From CAZDXJ01 sp050303615 (GTDB taxonomy: Bacteria > Pseudomonadota > Gammaproteobacteria > Methylococcales > Methylomonadaceae): a stretch of 41,464 bases of DNA. Positions within the stretch are counted from its first letter, which is position 1. Each line of letters begins with the position of its first letter. The notes below the pieces were generated by a model. It was not told the DNA's origin, did not search any database, and saw only the letters and a program-made list of their open reading frames with translations. The stretch lies in contig JBNLCC010000153.1 of NCBI GenBank assembly GCA_050303615.1, positions 1-41,464 on the forward strand, read 5' to 3'. Made by a program: the position numbers and the translations under genes. Below, one piece after another: positions 34,660-41,464 of the stretch.

Positions 34660-36291
34660 ATGTCCCATCAATCAGATTTAATCAGCACCGACATTAACGC
34701 CTACTTGGCGCAGCATGAACGCAAAGAGTTATTACGTTTCCTCACCTGCGGCAATGTCGACGACGGGAAAAGCACGTTGATCGGCCGGCTGTTGCATGAT
34801 TCGAAAATGATCTATGAAGATCAACTGGCCGCGGTAAAAGCGGACAGCGTCAAATCCGGCACCACTGGCGGTGGCATTGATTTGGCGTTGCTGGTCGACG
34901 GCTTGCAGGCGGAGCGCGAACAGGGAATTACCATCGACGTCGCCTACCGTTATTTTTCGACCGCGACACGCAAATTCATTATTGCCGATACTCCGGGCCA
35001 TGAGCAATATACGCGCAACATGGCAACCGGCGCTTCCACCTGTGATTTGGCGGTTATTCTGATAGATGCCAGACACGGCGTGCAGACCCAAACCAAACGC
35101 CACAGTTTTATCGCTTCGCTGCTGGGAATCAAGCATATCATTGTTGCCATCAACAAAATGGATCTGGTCGATTATAGTGAAACCGTGTACGAGCGGATCA
35201 AAAGCGACTATCGGGCTTTCGTAGAAAAATTGGATTTGCATGACATCCGCTTCATTCCCATTTCGGCGCTGGCCGGTGACAACGTGGTCAACCGCAGCGA
35301 AAACATGCCGTGGTTTACTGAAGCACCGATGATGGAGACCCTGGAAACCATCGAAATTGCCAGCGACCAGAATTTTACCGATGCCCGCTTACCAGTGCAG
35401 TATGTTAACCGCCCCAACCTTAATTTTCGCGGTTTTTGCGGTACTGTGGCATCCGGTGTATTCCACAAGGGCGACCAAATAACCGTCTTGCCTTCCGGCA
35501 AAACCAGTACCGTCAAATCCATTGTAACCTATGACGGCGATATCACCGAAGCCTATCCGCCAATGGCCGTGACGCTAACAATGGCCGACGAAATCGATAT
35601 CAGCCGCGGTGATCTGATTGTCAGCAGCGATAATCTGCCCATCGTCACCGACCGGTTCGATGCGTCGATCGTATGGATGACCGACAAACCAATGACACCG
35701 GGACGCCAATATTATATCAAGCTGGCCACCCGTACGGTTTCCGGTTCAATCTCCGGCATCAATTACCGTATCGACGTTAATACCATGGACCATTATGATG
35801 CCGAGGAACTGAAACTCAATGAAATCGGCGTTTGCACCGTTTCTGTCAACGCCCCGGTCGTGTTCGACCCTTACAAGAATCACAAGGGCACCGGCGCCTT
35901 TATCATCATCGACCGCCTGACCAATGTCACGGTGGGCGCCGGCATGATTACCGGCAAAGCCGGTGAGCATGAACAAAGCCAAGTCAGCCCGGAGGAGCGC
36001 GCAGTCCGGTTCGGCCAGCAGGCGGTCTCCATATTATTGAGCGGCACCAATGCTCAATCACTGGCCCTACAGTTGGAAAGAAAATTGTTTGATACCGGCC
36101 ATGCAGCCACCATTATGGAGCAGCAGGACGGCAATATGGATACCTATATCAATGTTGTCAAAAACGCCGGGTTAATCTGTCTTTGTCCCGAAGTCAAGGC
36201 GGATCAATTCGATCTGCAGTTCGAATCGGCAACCGGTTCAGCGGATGATATCTTTGCGGCATTGAAAGACCAGCGTATTATTCACTCGTAA
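34660..36291 (+). CDS. cysN: Sulfate adenylyltransferase subunit 1 with extra C-terminal domain
   Basis: CysN GTPase, 543 residues. G1 is GNVDDGKST (31-39), G3 is DTPGHEQYTRNMATGA and G4 is NKMDLV, followed by the EF-Tu-like beta barrels ending around DRLTNVTVGAGMI. Stand-alone E. coli CysN is 475 residues and CysN-CysC fusions are about 630. This protein is in between. Its last 100 residues do not match stand-alone CysN; they resemble both ends of an APS kinase with the middle missing (see separate feature). GTPase and ATP-sulfurylase function should be intact. No cysC or cysH is in the window. Confidence 0.95.
   Translation: MSHQSDLISTDINAYLAQHERKELLRFLTCGNVDDGKSTLIGRLLHDSKMIYEDQLAAVKADSVKSGTTGGGIDLALLVDGLQAEREQGITIDVAYRYFSTATRKFIIADTPGHEQYTRNMATGASTCDLAVILIDARHGVQTQTKRHSFIASLLGIKHIIVAINKMDLVDYSETVYERIKSDYRAFVEKLDLHDIRFIPISALAGDNVVNRSENMPWFTEAPMMETLETIEIASDQNFTDARLPVQYVNRPNLNFRGFCGTVASGVFHKGDQITVLPSGKTSTVKSIVTYDGDITEAYPPMAVTLTMADEIDISRGDLIVSSDNLPIVTDRFDASIVWMTDKPMTPGRQYYIKLATRTVSGSISGINYRIDVNTMDHYDAEELKLNEIGVCTVSVNAPVVFDPYKNHKGTGAFIIIDRLTNVTVGAGMITGKAGEHEQSQVSPEERAVRFGQQAVSILLSGTNAQSLALQLERKLFDTGHAATIMEQQDGNMDTYINVVKNAGLICLCPEVKADQFDLQFESATGSADDIFAALKDQRIIHS
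35986..36288 (+). other. Collapsed APS-kinase-like tail of CysN
   Basis: Residues 443-543 of CysN. AVSILLSGTNAQSLALQLERKLFDTGH aligns in spirit to the CysC start (LTGLSGSGKST.. LE..L...G), but the Walker A Gly-Lys-Ser/Thr is replaced by Gly-Thr-Asn-Ala-Gln. QQDGN sits where LDGDN would be, then AGLICLCPE where AGLIVLVSFISP would be, and the end FAALKDQRIIHS resembles the CysC end LLRQNDIIRS. About 80-100 residues of the kinase core are absent. No stop or frameshift interrupts it. I infer a non-catalytic remnant kept in frame. Confidence 0.6.
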
Positions 36292-36374
36292 CGATTAGGC
36301 TCAATGTGCCCACGCGCCACATTCCGTCAAAAAAGGCTGTGGCGCTAACCCCTCGTTTGCTTGGCTTAACATGT

Positions 36375-36451
36375 AGCCCGGATGCAGCGCAGCAAAATCC
36401 GGATTAGGCAAGTAACTATCTTGCCCGGATTACGCAAGCTTCATCCGGGCT
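36375..36451. repeat. REP-like inverted pair
   Basis: Two copies of a 28-base imperfect palindrome face each other: 36375-36402 (begins AGCCCGGATG) and 36424-36451 (reverse complement also begins AGCCCGGATG and holds AATCCGGG). Each can fold alone and the pair can form one long cruciform. It lies between convergent cysN and the dienelactone hydrolase gene, where it could end transcription from either side. Related copies are at 38815 and 39983. Confidence 0.75.
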
Positions 36452-36490
36452 GTCTTGGAACATTGGCAAAAGTAATCCGACAAAGGAGGA

Positions 36491-37213
36491 TTAAGCTGAA
36501 AAAATCTCAGCCAGAAAACTTTTCATGCTGATCCAAGACCGGCGGTCAGCATCCGCTTGATAGACCGTTCCGAAATCGGGGTCATTGGCGAGCGGATTAG
36601 TGAAGGCATGCATGGTGTTGCCGTAACTGTGCAATTGCCAGTCCGCGCCCGCTTCGGTGAGTTCTTTTTGCAGGGCCACCACTTGCTCGATTGGTGCCAG
36701 TGGATCGTCATGGCCATGCAAAACCAACACTTTCGCCTTGATCTTATTGCCTGCGGTATTGCCTGGGGCGCCCAGCAGGCCGTGGAAACTAACCACGCCT
36801 TTAATATCGATACCGGTACGAGCCAGATCAAGCACGCACAGCCCGCCGAAACAGAACCCGATGGCGGCAATTTGCCGGTCTTCCACCCAAGGCAATAATC
36901 TCACATTGGCAACTGCCGCCCGAATCCGGTTTTGCAGCATCTCCCGGTCATCGATAAACGGCTGCATCAATTTGGCGTTTTCTTCAGGCCCCGATCCCAA
37001 CACCCCTTTGCCATACATATCCAGCGCGAAGCCGACATAGCCCAGCTCGGCCAGTTTTTTGGCCTTTTCCTCAACAAACCGATCGCGCCCGCCCCAGGCA
37101 TGATTGACCAGCACAGCCGGACGCCTGCCGGTGATGGCATCATCGTAAGCGATAAAGCCTTCTAGCAGTGTATCACCGTCCAGGTAATTGACCGTTGTCG
37201 TGACAATACTCAT
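36491..37213 (-). CDS. Dienelactone hydrolase family protein
   Basis: A 240-residue alpha/beta hydrolase of the dienelactone hydrolase family. The catalytic triad is visible: Cys121 in IGFCFGG, an Asp at 169-170 in VLHGHDDPLAP, and His202 in NTMHAF. The N-terminal LVNHAWGGRDRFVEEKAKKLAELGY is typical. Aromatic-degradation genes are absent, so carboxymethylenebutenolide need not be the substrate; most relatives are uncharacterised esterases. It is the last gene of a three-gene operon with a Dabb protein (six bases apart) and a low-molecular-weight phosphatase. Confidence 0.9.
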   Translation of the reverse strand: MSIVTTTVNYLDGDTLLEGFIAYDDAITGRRPAVLVNHAWGGRDRFVEEKAKKLAELGYVGFALDMYGKGVLGSGPEENAKLMQPFIDDREMLQNRIRAAVANVRLLPWVEDRQIAAIGFCFGGLCVLDLARTGIDIKGVVSFHGLLGAPGNTAGNKIKAKVLVLHGHDDPLAPIEQVVALQKELTEAGADWQLHSYGNTMHAFTNPLANDPDFGTVYQADADRRSWISMKSFLAEIFSA

Positions 37214-37219
37214 GGTTGT

Positions 37220-37618
37220 TCACTCACTGATGAAATCGTAAGCAACAATTTTATTGACCAATGGCTTCAGCTTTGCATCAACAATTTGCTTGTGCTTGGG
37301 ATTGTCCATATAAGCCTCAAAAGCGGCTTTATCCTTCAATGTCACGGTTACCGCGACATCGAAAGAATCATCGACAATCGGCCTGTCGCTCGGCAACACG
37401 ACGCCGACGTGCCGGCTGATAATACCGGGCAACGTATTCAGTTCACGGCTGGCGTTAACGAATTGTTCACGCATTTTTGCACTACCCGGCTCTTTCAGCC
37501 ACACCATGATGACATGGCTGACGGTCCCTTTAGCCTGATCCCCTGCCTCGGCCACATGGGCCGAAACCAACATCAGCATGGCCATGCAGAAAGCGCTTAG
37601 TGTGGAAATTTTATTCAT
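37220..37618 (-). CDS. Exported Dabb (stress-responsive A/B barrel) protein
   Basis: A 132-residue protein with a signal peptide (residues 1-25, cleavage likely after AEA) and one Dabb domain: VSHVIMVWLKEPGSAKMREQFVNAS, then DVAVTVTLKDKAAFEAYMDNPKHKQIVDAKLKPLV. The dimeric alpha/beta-barrel fold is shared with small enzymes and stress proteins; function is unknown. An exported form is less usual than cytoplasmic ones. It overlaps the phosphatase gene by four bases (ATGA). Confidence 0.87.
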   Translation of the reverse strand: MNKISTLSAFCMAMLMLVSAHVAEAGDQAKGTVSHVIMVWLKEPGSAKMREQFVNASRELNTLPGIISRHVGVVLPSDRPIVDDSFDVAVTVTLKDKAAFEAYMDNPKHKQIVDAKLKPLVNKIVAYDFISE

Positions 37619-38109
37619 CGTATCACTCCTGATAGTTTTAAATTATCAATAAACCCGCTGGAAGCCGCTTCGACCAGATCCAATACCTCCTCAAAGCCGT
37701 ACACGCCACCATAGTAGGGATCGGGGACATCCCGTTTGCCCACATGAGGCGCATAGTCAAGAAAATGCTTTACCTTGTCGGCGTGTTGTGCCGGACAGAC
37801 CGACATAACATTGGCATAATTTTCAGCATCCATCACCAACAAATAATCGAATTTTTCAAAATCGGCAACATTGATTTGCCTGGCCCGCAAATGGGCTAAT
37901 TCAACATTTCGCTTTAACGCCGCCTGCTGCGCACGGCGGTCCGGCGACTCACCGATGTGATAGGCATGGGTGCCGGCCGATTCCACGTTAATCTGCTTCT
38001 CAAGTCCCTGTTCCCGAATTAACTTAGTAAATACCCCTTCCGCGGTGGGAGAGCGACAGATATTGCCCATACAAATGAAGAGAACATTAATTTTATTATT
38101 GCCTTTCAA
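37615..38109 (-). CDS. Low-molecular-weight protein-tyrosine phosphatase
   Basis: An LMW-PTP, 164 residues, with the signature CMGNICRS: nucleophile Cys13, Arg19, and adjacent Cys18. The general acid lies in VPDPYYGG. Such enzymes act on phosphotyrosine proteins, often polysaccharide co-polymerases, or resemble arsenate reductases. I place the start at TTG 38109, since AGAGG lies seven bases upstream; another TTG at 38133 has no ribosome site. It heads an operon with the Dabb and dienelactone hydrolase genes. There is no tyrosine kinase or exopolysaccharide gene nearby. Confidence 0.92.
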   Translation of the reverse strand: MKGNNKINVLFICMGNICRSPTAEGVFTKLIREQGLEKQINVESAGTHAYHIGESPDRRAQQAALKRNVELAHLRARQINVADFEKFDYLLVMDAENYANVMSVCPAQHADKVKHFLDYAPHVGKRDVPDPYYGGVYGFEEVLDLVEAASSGFIDNLKLSGVIR

Positions 38110-38163
38110 ATAGTTACCTCTAAAACTGATCAATATTTCCGCAGCATTGAAACACTGATTGAA

Positions 38164-38169
38164 ATTATA
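38164..38169 (-). promoter_or_regulatory. Possible -10 box for the phosphatase operon
   Basis: A TATAAT on the minus strand about 55 bases before TTG 38109. No convincing -35 is seen at 16-18 bases. The rest of 38134-38370 shows nothing else recognisable. Confidence 0.25.
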
Positions 38170-38370
38170 TCAAATTGGAAAGTTGCGAGTTGATACGATC
38201 GCTACATAGCTTTGTTTTCTGGATAATATTTCATCCGGTTGAAAAAAATACTGTGCCGGATTTCGATGTGTGATGAGTATAAATTTTAATAATATTGAAA
38301 GCCTACCAAGCCATTAACTTCATGTCGGCAACCCGGGAACAGGATGAAATTTCGCGTTTTCCGCAAGCGC

Positions 38371-38709
38371 TCACTTCTGCCACGGCCATTTGCCCTCGAT
38401 TTCTAATTCCAGGGTAAAGCTCAGGAAAGTACGGATCAAGACAATAATGACCAATACGCCAACCTGTTCCAGCGTCGGTTCAATCACTACGGTACGGATA
38501 ATATCGCCGGCCAAAAGAAATTCCAGACCCAACAAAATGGCCCGCGCCAGCACAATACGATAGCGATTATATACGGAATCAACCGCAGCTGATTTAATTT
38601 GCCGGACAAACCAGAAACTGGCAAACACAAAGCCGATGACAATCACCAAAACACCGGTCGCTTCTATACTGTAACCTGCAATTTCCACCCAGTCTTTAAA
38701 CGTTTCCAT
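38371..38709 (-). CDS. DUF1622 family membrane protein
   Basis: A 112-residue integral membrane protein of the DUF1622 family, of unknown function. The segment ATGVLVIVIGFVFASFWFV is a first helix, followed by a conserved polar stretch YNRYRIVLARAILLGLEFLLAGDIIRTVV and a last helix VGVLVIIVLIRTFLSFTLELEIEG. The start at ATG 38709 has GAGGGAG just before it; the open frame upstream to 38781 is not supported. A damaged second copy of this gene lies 2.4 kb away at 41070-41280. Confidence 0.88.
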   Translation of the reverse strand: METFKDWVEIAGYSIEATGVLVIVIGFVFASFWFVRQIKSAAVDSVYNRYRIVLARAILLGLEFLLAGDIIRTVVIEPTLEQVGVLVIIVLIRTFLSFTLELEIEGKWPWQK

Positions 38710-38814
38710 AACTCCCTCTTGTGCATTACTATACGGCAGGATTTGAACTAAACAACCCTGTCTACAAGACAAGGGATTCATGATGGGTTGATTTGAAATC
38801 GACTATGATCAACA

Positions 38815-38842
38815 AGCCCGGATGGCGCTTGCGGAATTCGGG
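38815..38842 (+). repeat. REP-like element copy
   Basis: A 28-base copy starting AGCCCGGATGGCGCTTGCGG, with CCCGGAT pairing to ATTCGGG (one G-U). It lies just upstream of the DUF1622 gene and downstream of the methyltransferase gene, in the same orientation as the copy at 39983. Confidence 0.7.
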
Positions 38843-38941
38843 ATAAACGAAGCTACAGCCACGTAATCACTTCCCTACGCATTCTGCTGCCCACCCACAG
38901 CATTTCCCACATTGCCCCAATCCAACGAATATATGTCTTTC

Positions 38942-39847
38942 CTACAAAACGATGGAACCTCGAATAGGGTTAATCGCAAACTTTGTGAACCTGACCGAGT
39001 TTAGCCGGATTGTAACGGACGTATTCGAAATGACGGGAATAAAGGATTTATATACGATTTTCTCCGCCTCAACTTCAATTCTTTCCATTGCCACATGAAT
39101 CTTATCTTTCGAATCCGCAGCTACGCTTTCAATATATCTTGTAGAGATCGCTTCGATAAATTCATCCCTTTTCTCTTCCGGCACCTGCTCCGTATAAGGC
39201 AGCCAAGTAGTCCTGATCCATCCCTTCAAACCGTCTTTTCCGTCATGCTCCATATCCTTCGGGATAAGCTCTAAACGATTTATTTTGAACCCGTTCTCCA
39301 GCAACATTGCTTTGTATTCCTCCGTTCCATAGAAACCATAAGGAAAGCTGAAATTATCAAAATACGGTTTCCATTCCGGCATCGCAAGGGTCTCTTCCAG
39401 AACGGACAATATAGGGCGGGCATTGCCTTTTCCGCCCATTTGCAAAAGTATCTTTCCTCCCGGTTTAAGGCTGTTGAACAGACCTTTTACAACGGGATTA
39501 TGATCTTTCACCCAATGTAATACAGCATTTGAAAACACCACATCAAAGCACTCGCCAAATTCCAGTTCTCCGGCGTCCATAAGTCGAAAGGTAAGATTGG
39601 GATATGCGCTTCTCGGATATCGTTCTGCTGCAAGATCGACCATGTCAATTGAGTTATCAATACCGACAACCGAGCCGTTTCTGACATAACCCGTGATTTC
39701 AGCAGTTACTTTTCCGTCTCCACAGCCCAGGTCCAAAACATCTTCCGTTCCTTTCAGGTTTAATTTCTCAATGAGCTCTCTCCCCCACTTTTGCTGGGCT
39801 TGAGAGTGTTTTTCATAATCTATCGCATCCCAAGTATATTTATTCAT
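38942..39847 (-). CDS. Class I SAM-dependent methyltransferase
   Basis: A 301-residue methyltransferase resembling trans-aconitate 2-methyltransferase. Motif I is VLDLGCGDGKVT (37-48), motif II is GIDNSIDMVDLA, and SNAVLHWVKDH and LKPGGKILLQMGGKG follow. The substrate is unknown. After about residue 270 (AMERIEVEAEKIV) the family-type fold ends, and about 30 residues of unusual Ser/Arg/Ile-rich sequence continue to the stop, which may be a read-on tail acquired after loss of the original stop. Directly repeated REP-like elements sit on both sides. Confidence 0.88.
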   Translation of the reverse strand: MNKYTWDAIDYEKHSQAQQKWGRELIEKLNLKGTEDVLDLGCGDGKVTAEITGYVRNGSVVGIDNSIDMVDLAAERYPRSAYPNLTFRLMDAGELEFGECFDVVFSNAVLHWVKDHNPVVKGLFNSLKPGGKILLQMGGKGNARPILSVLEETLAMPEWKPYFDNFSFPYGFYGTEEYKAMLLENGFKINRLELIPKDMEHDGKDGLKGWIRTTWLPYTEQVPEEKRDEFIEAISTRYIESVAADSKDKIHVAMERIEVEAEKIVYKSFIPVISNTSVTIRLNSVRFTKFAINPIRGSIVL

Positions 39848-39982
39848 CGATTTGTCCGAGTTAGTGAGCCACTATGGTTTGAATGAACTTCCCAACCGAT
39901 AAAATTGTGTTCACTCTGAGATTTTTTTTGCGAATACCTCGGAACTTAATTTTGCCGGCAACTCAAATACAGTCTGACAGCA

Positions 39983-40010
39983 CACCCGGATGGTGCTTGC
40001 GGAATTCGGA
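39983..40010 (+). repeat. REP-like element copy, diverged end
   Basis: A 28-base copy reading CACCCGGATGGTGCTTGCGG and ending AATTCGGA. Within its 26-base core (39985-40010) only two bases differ from the copy at 38817-38842. It lies between the panB stop and the methyltransferase start. Confidence 0.65.
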
Positions 40011-40019
40011 CTCCTTTTG

Positions 40020-40805
40020 TTAACTCTTTCCTGTTCCGGTGAACTGCATGATGTTATTTGGAAAATCCATCGACTCTACTTCCGAGGAAAACTCATTTGC
40101 AACCTTTAAAATTGTTTTACTCATATGGGCATACTGCTTTGAGAAAGGTGGCCAATAATCACCGAGTCCCAACGCATCATTTATTACCAGAACCTGCCCA
40201 TCGCAATCCGAGCCGGCGCCAATGCCTATTGTGGGAACATTTAAGTCATTTGTGATCTTCCGGGCAAGGGAGTACGGAATATGTTCAAGAACGACCATAA
40301 AGGCGCCTGCATTTTGAATTGACCGTGCCTCATCAGCGATCCTCTTGGCTTCAACGCGGGTGTTTCCTACTTTTTCAAAGTTTTTCGCAGTCTGCGGAGT
40401 CAGGCCTGTATGGCCAACAACTGGTACGCCGTTTTTCACCAAGAAGGTAATGACATCAAGCTTCGGCCCTTCCAGTTTTATACTATCCGCGCCAGCTTCC
40501 ATCAACCGTTTGGCATTAGCTAACGCCGTTTCCGGATCTTTATCGGCCAGGTAGGGAAGATCACCGATAATATGTGTTTGCGGAGCCCCACGGCGAACCG
40601 CACCTATATGATATTCCATGTGCTCCATTGTTACGTCTCTGGTACTTTCGAACCCCATCTCTACCATGCCGACAGTATCACCAACCAGTATCACCGGAAT
40701 TCCCGCTTGCTCAATCCCTCTGGCGACCGGGCAGGTGTACGCTGTTAGCATCGGAATAGGTTTTGTTCCCTTCATTTTCGTAAGATCAGCTGCAGACATT
40801 TTCAT
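40020..40805 (-). CDS. panB: 3-methyl-2-oxobutanoate hydroxymethyltransferase
   Basis: PanB, 261 residues, makes ketopantoate from alpha-ketoisovalerate and methylene-tetrahydrofolate, the first pantothenate step. Blocks seen: PIPMLTAYTCPVARGIEQAGI, VGDTVGMVEMGFESTRDVTMEHM with metal-ligand Asp43, GADSIKLEG, PVVGHTGLTPQ, VVLEHIP with the conserved Glu, and PTIGIGAGSDCDGQVLVINDALG. ATG 40805 has AGGAGG upstream, so the longer open frame to 40892 is not used. It is orphan: no panC, panD or panE is nearby, and its neighbours look recently assembled, so it could be a second or transferred copy. Confidence 0.93.
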   Translation of the reverse strand: MKMSAADLTKMKGTKPIPMLTAYTCPVARGIEQAGIPVILVGDTVGMVEMGFESTRDVTMEHMEYHIGAVRRGAPQTHIIGDLPYLADKDPETALANAKRLMEAGADSIKLEGPKLDVITFLVKNGVPVVGHTGLTPQTAKNFEKVGNTRVEAKRIADEARSIQNAGAFMVVLEHIPYSLARKITNDLNVPTIGIGAGSDCDGQVLVINDALGLGDYWPPFSKQYAHMSKTILKVANEFSSEVESMDFPNNIMQFTGTGKS

Positions 40806-41069
40806 AATTTCCTCCTGGGGTTGTCTGGAAAAGTTAACGTCGATCCTAACCGGCAAATTTGTAGCAAGCTCAGTGAGCGACAATGCATCCAAGTAATGGC
40901 GTTGATATTTGTTGCCCCCCTACAAGGTTATCCCAAAAAAAGTATGTCGTTTTAACCTTCAGCGGGGAAGACTTACATGAAATTTTATACGAAAACGGAA
41001 TAAACAAATAGCCCGGACAAGAAATCCCATGGCACACGGCTTACTTAATGATCGAATGCATTAATTCTT

Positions 41070-41280
41070 TAACTCCAGCAAATTCCAAACCCAATAAAAC
41101 ACACGTACCAGAATAATACGATATCTGACATAGACGGAATCAACCGCAGCTGATTTGATTTGCCAGACAAAGCGACAGCTGGCAAACATAAAATTACCAA
41201 AACACCGGCTGCTTCGATACCGTAACCGGTGAATTCCGCCTTAACTTTAAACGTTTAACCGCCCCTTGTGCGCAATGCCA
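41070..41280 (-). pseudogene. Decayed duplicate of the DUF1622 gene
   Basis: The nucleotide sequence matches the N-terminal half of the intact DUF1622 gene (38505-38730) on the same strand, including GGAATCAACCGCAGCTGATT, which is identical in both, and the bases around the ribosome site. It has many substitutions, a net loss of ten bases in the ACAAAGCC region (frameshift), and a deletion that removes the ATG. The other half of the gene is missing. It cannot encode a functional protein. Confidence 0.82.
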
Positions 41281-41358
41281 ATAAATTAACGCAATCCAAA
41301 TAAACTGTACGAAATGAACTACTCTCCCACTGCTTGTCTAATTAAGAGTTGCTCCTAA

Positions 41359-41436
41359 ATGGCAATAATTGCATCGTTGCCTATAGTATTGGCTGTTATT
41401 TTCCTTTCAATAGCTGTTTTCAGGAATTACGCATAA
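41359..41436 (+). CDS. Possible 25-residue membrane peptide
   Basis: A short frame from ATG 41359 encodes an almost wholly hydrophobic peptide with one predicted helix (IIASLPIVLAVIFLSIAVF) and a basic end FRNYA. The upstream AAGAG is ten bases away, a weak ribosome site. Small single-helix proteins of this kind exist, but chance is a fair explanation in AT-rich DNA. The rest of 41281-41464 shows nothing else. Confidence 0.15.
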   Translation: MAIIASLPIVLAVIFLSIAVFRNYA

Positions 41437-41464
41437 AAGCAGCAATAGCGATTGCAGGCTCTGC

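Noticed and set aside
41012..41019. AGCCCGGA upstream of panB as a fifth REP copy
   Set aside because: Only the first eight bases match; the pairing half is absent.

Overview
The window reads as chromosomal DNA of a gammaproteobacterium, about 41 kb, gene-dense and almost entirely housekeeping. The order rpsB-tsf-pyrH-frr-uppS-cdsA-dxr-rseP, glnD next to map, the linked nlpD and rpoS, dksA-gluQ, nagZ-hpt-methylthioinosine phosphorylase and cysD-cysN is a gammaproteobacterial signature. The NnrS, DUF455, DUF1622 and Dabb genes and the protein style suggest an environmental lineage, plausibly a Methylococcales methanotroph. That placement is inference: no methane- or methanol-oxidation gene lies in the window.

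Layout. 1-541: tail of an unknown gene, a strong hairpin, then a gene-free stretch with a wide inverted repeat. 542-4717: DedA membrane protein and pncC on the minus strand, mutS on the plus strand. 4839-12976: a long minus-strand operon for translation (S2, EF-Ts, ribosome recycling), UMP kinase, and the lipid, isoprenoid and envelope pathway (UppS, CdsA, Dxr, RseP, DsbC). It has its own promoter, a structured leader and an rpsB/tsf attenuator. 13310-19224: plus-strand map-glnD (translationally coupled), then nagZ-hpt-mtiP for peptidoglycan recycling and purine/methylthio salvage. 19365-26191: Uma2-type protein, DUF455-NnrS (nitric-oxide-linked), VanZ-like protein, a GNAT-nitrilase pair, then a membrane J-protein-nlpD-rpoS cluster. 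26296-33292: mobB-moeA (molybdenum cofactor), a rhodanese, an aminotransferase, dksA-gluQ and acs. 33726-36291: cysD-cysN (sulfate activation).

36292-41464 is the accessory-looking end. It holds four copies of a short imperfect palindrome (REP-like), two of them as an inverted pair and two directly flanking a lone methyltransferase gene. It also has an LMW phosphatase-Dabb-dienelactone hydrolase operon, an intact DUF1622 membrane gene, an orphan panB, and a decayed second copy of the DUF1622 gene.

I found no CRISPR array, defence island, transposase, prophage, tRNA or rRNA, and no clear undescribed multi-gene system. The items most worth a second look are the C-terminus of CysN, which looks like a collapsed APS kinase domain that has lost its P-loop; the repeat family with the DUF1622 duplication; and the gluQ gene, which has no ordinary start codon.
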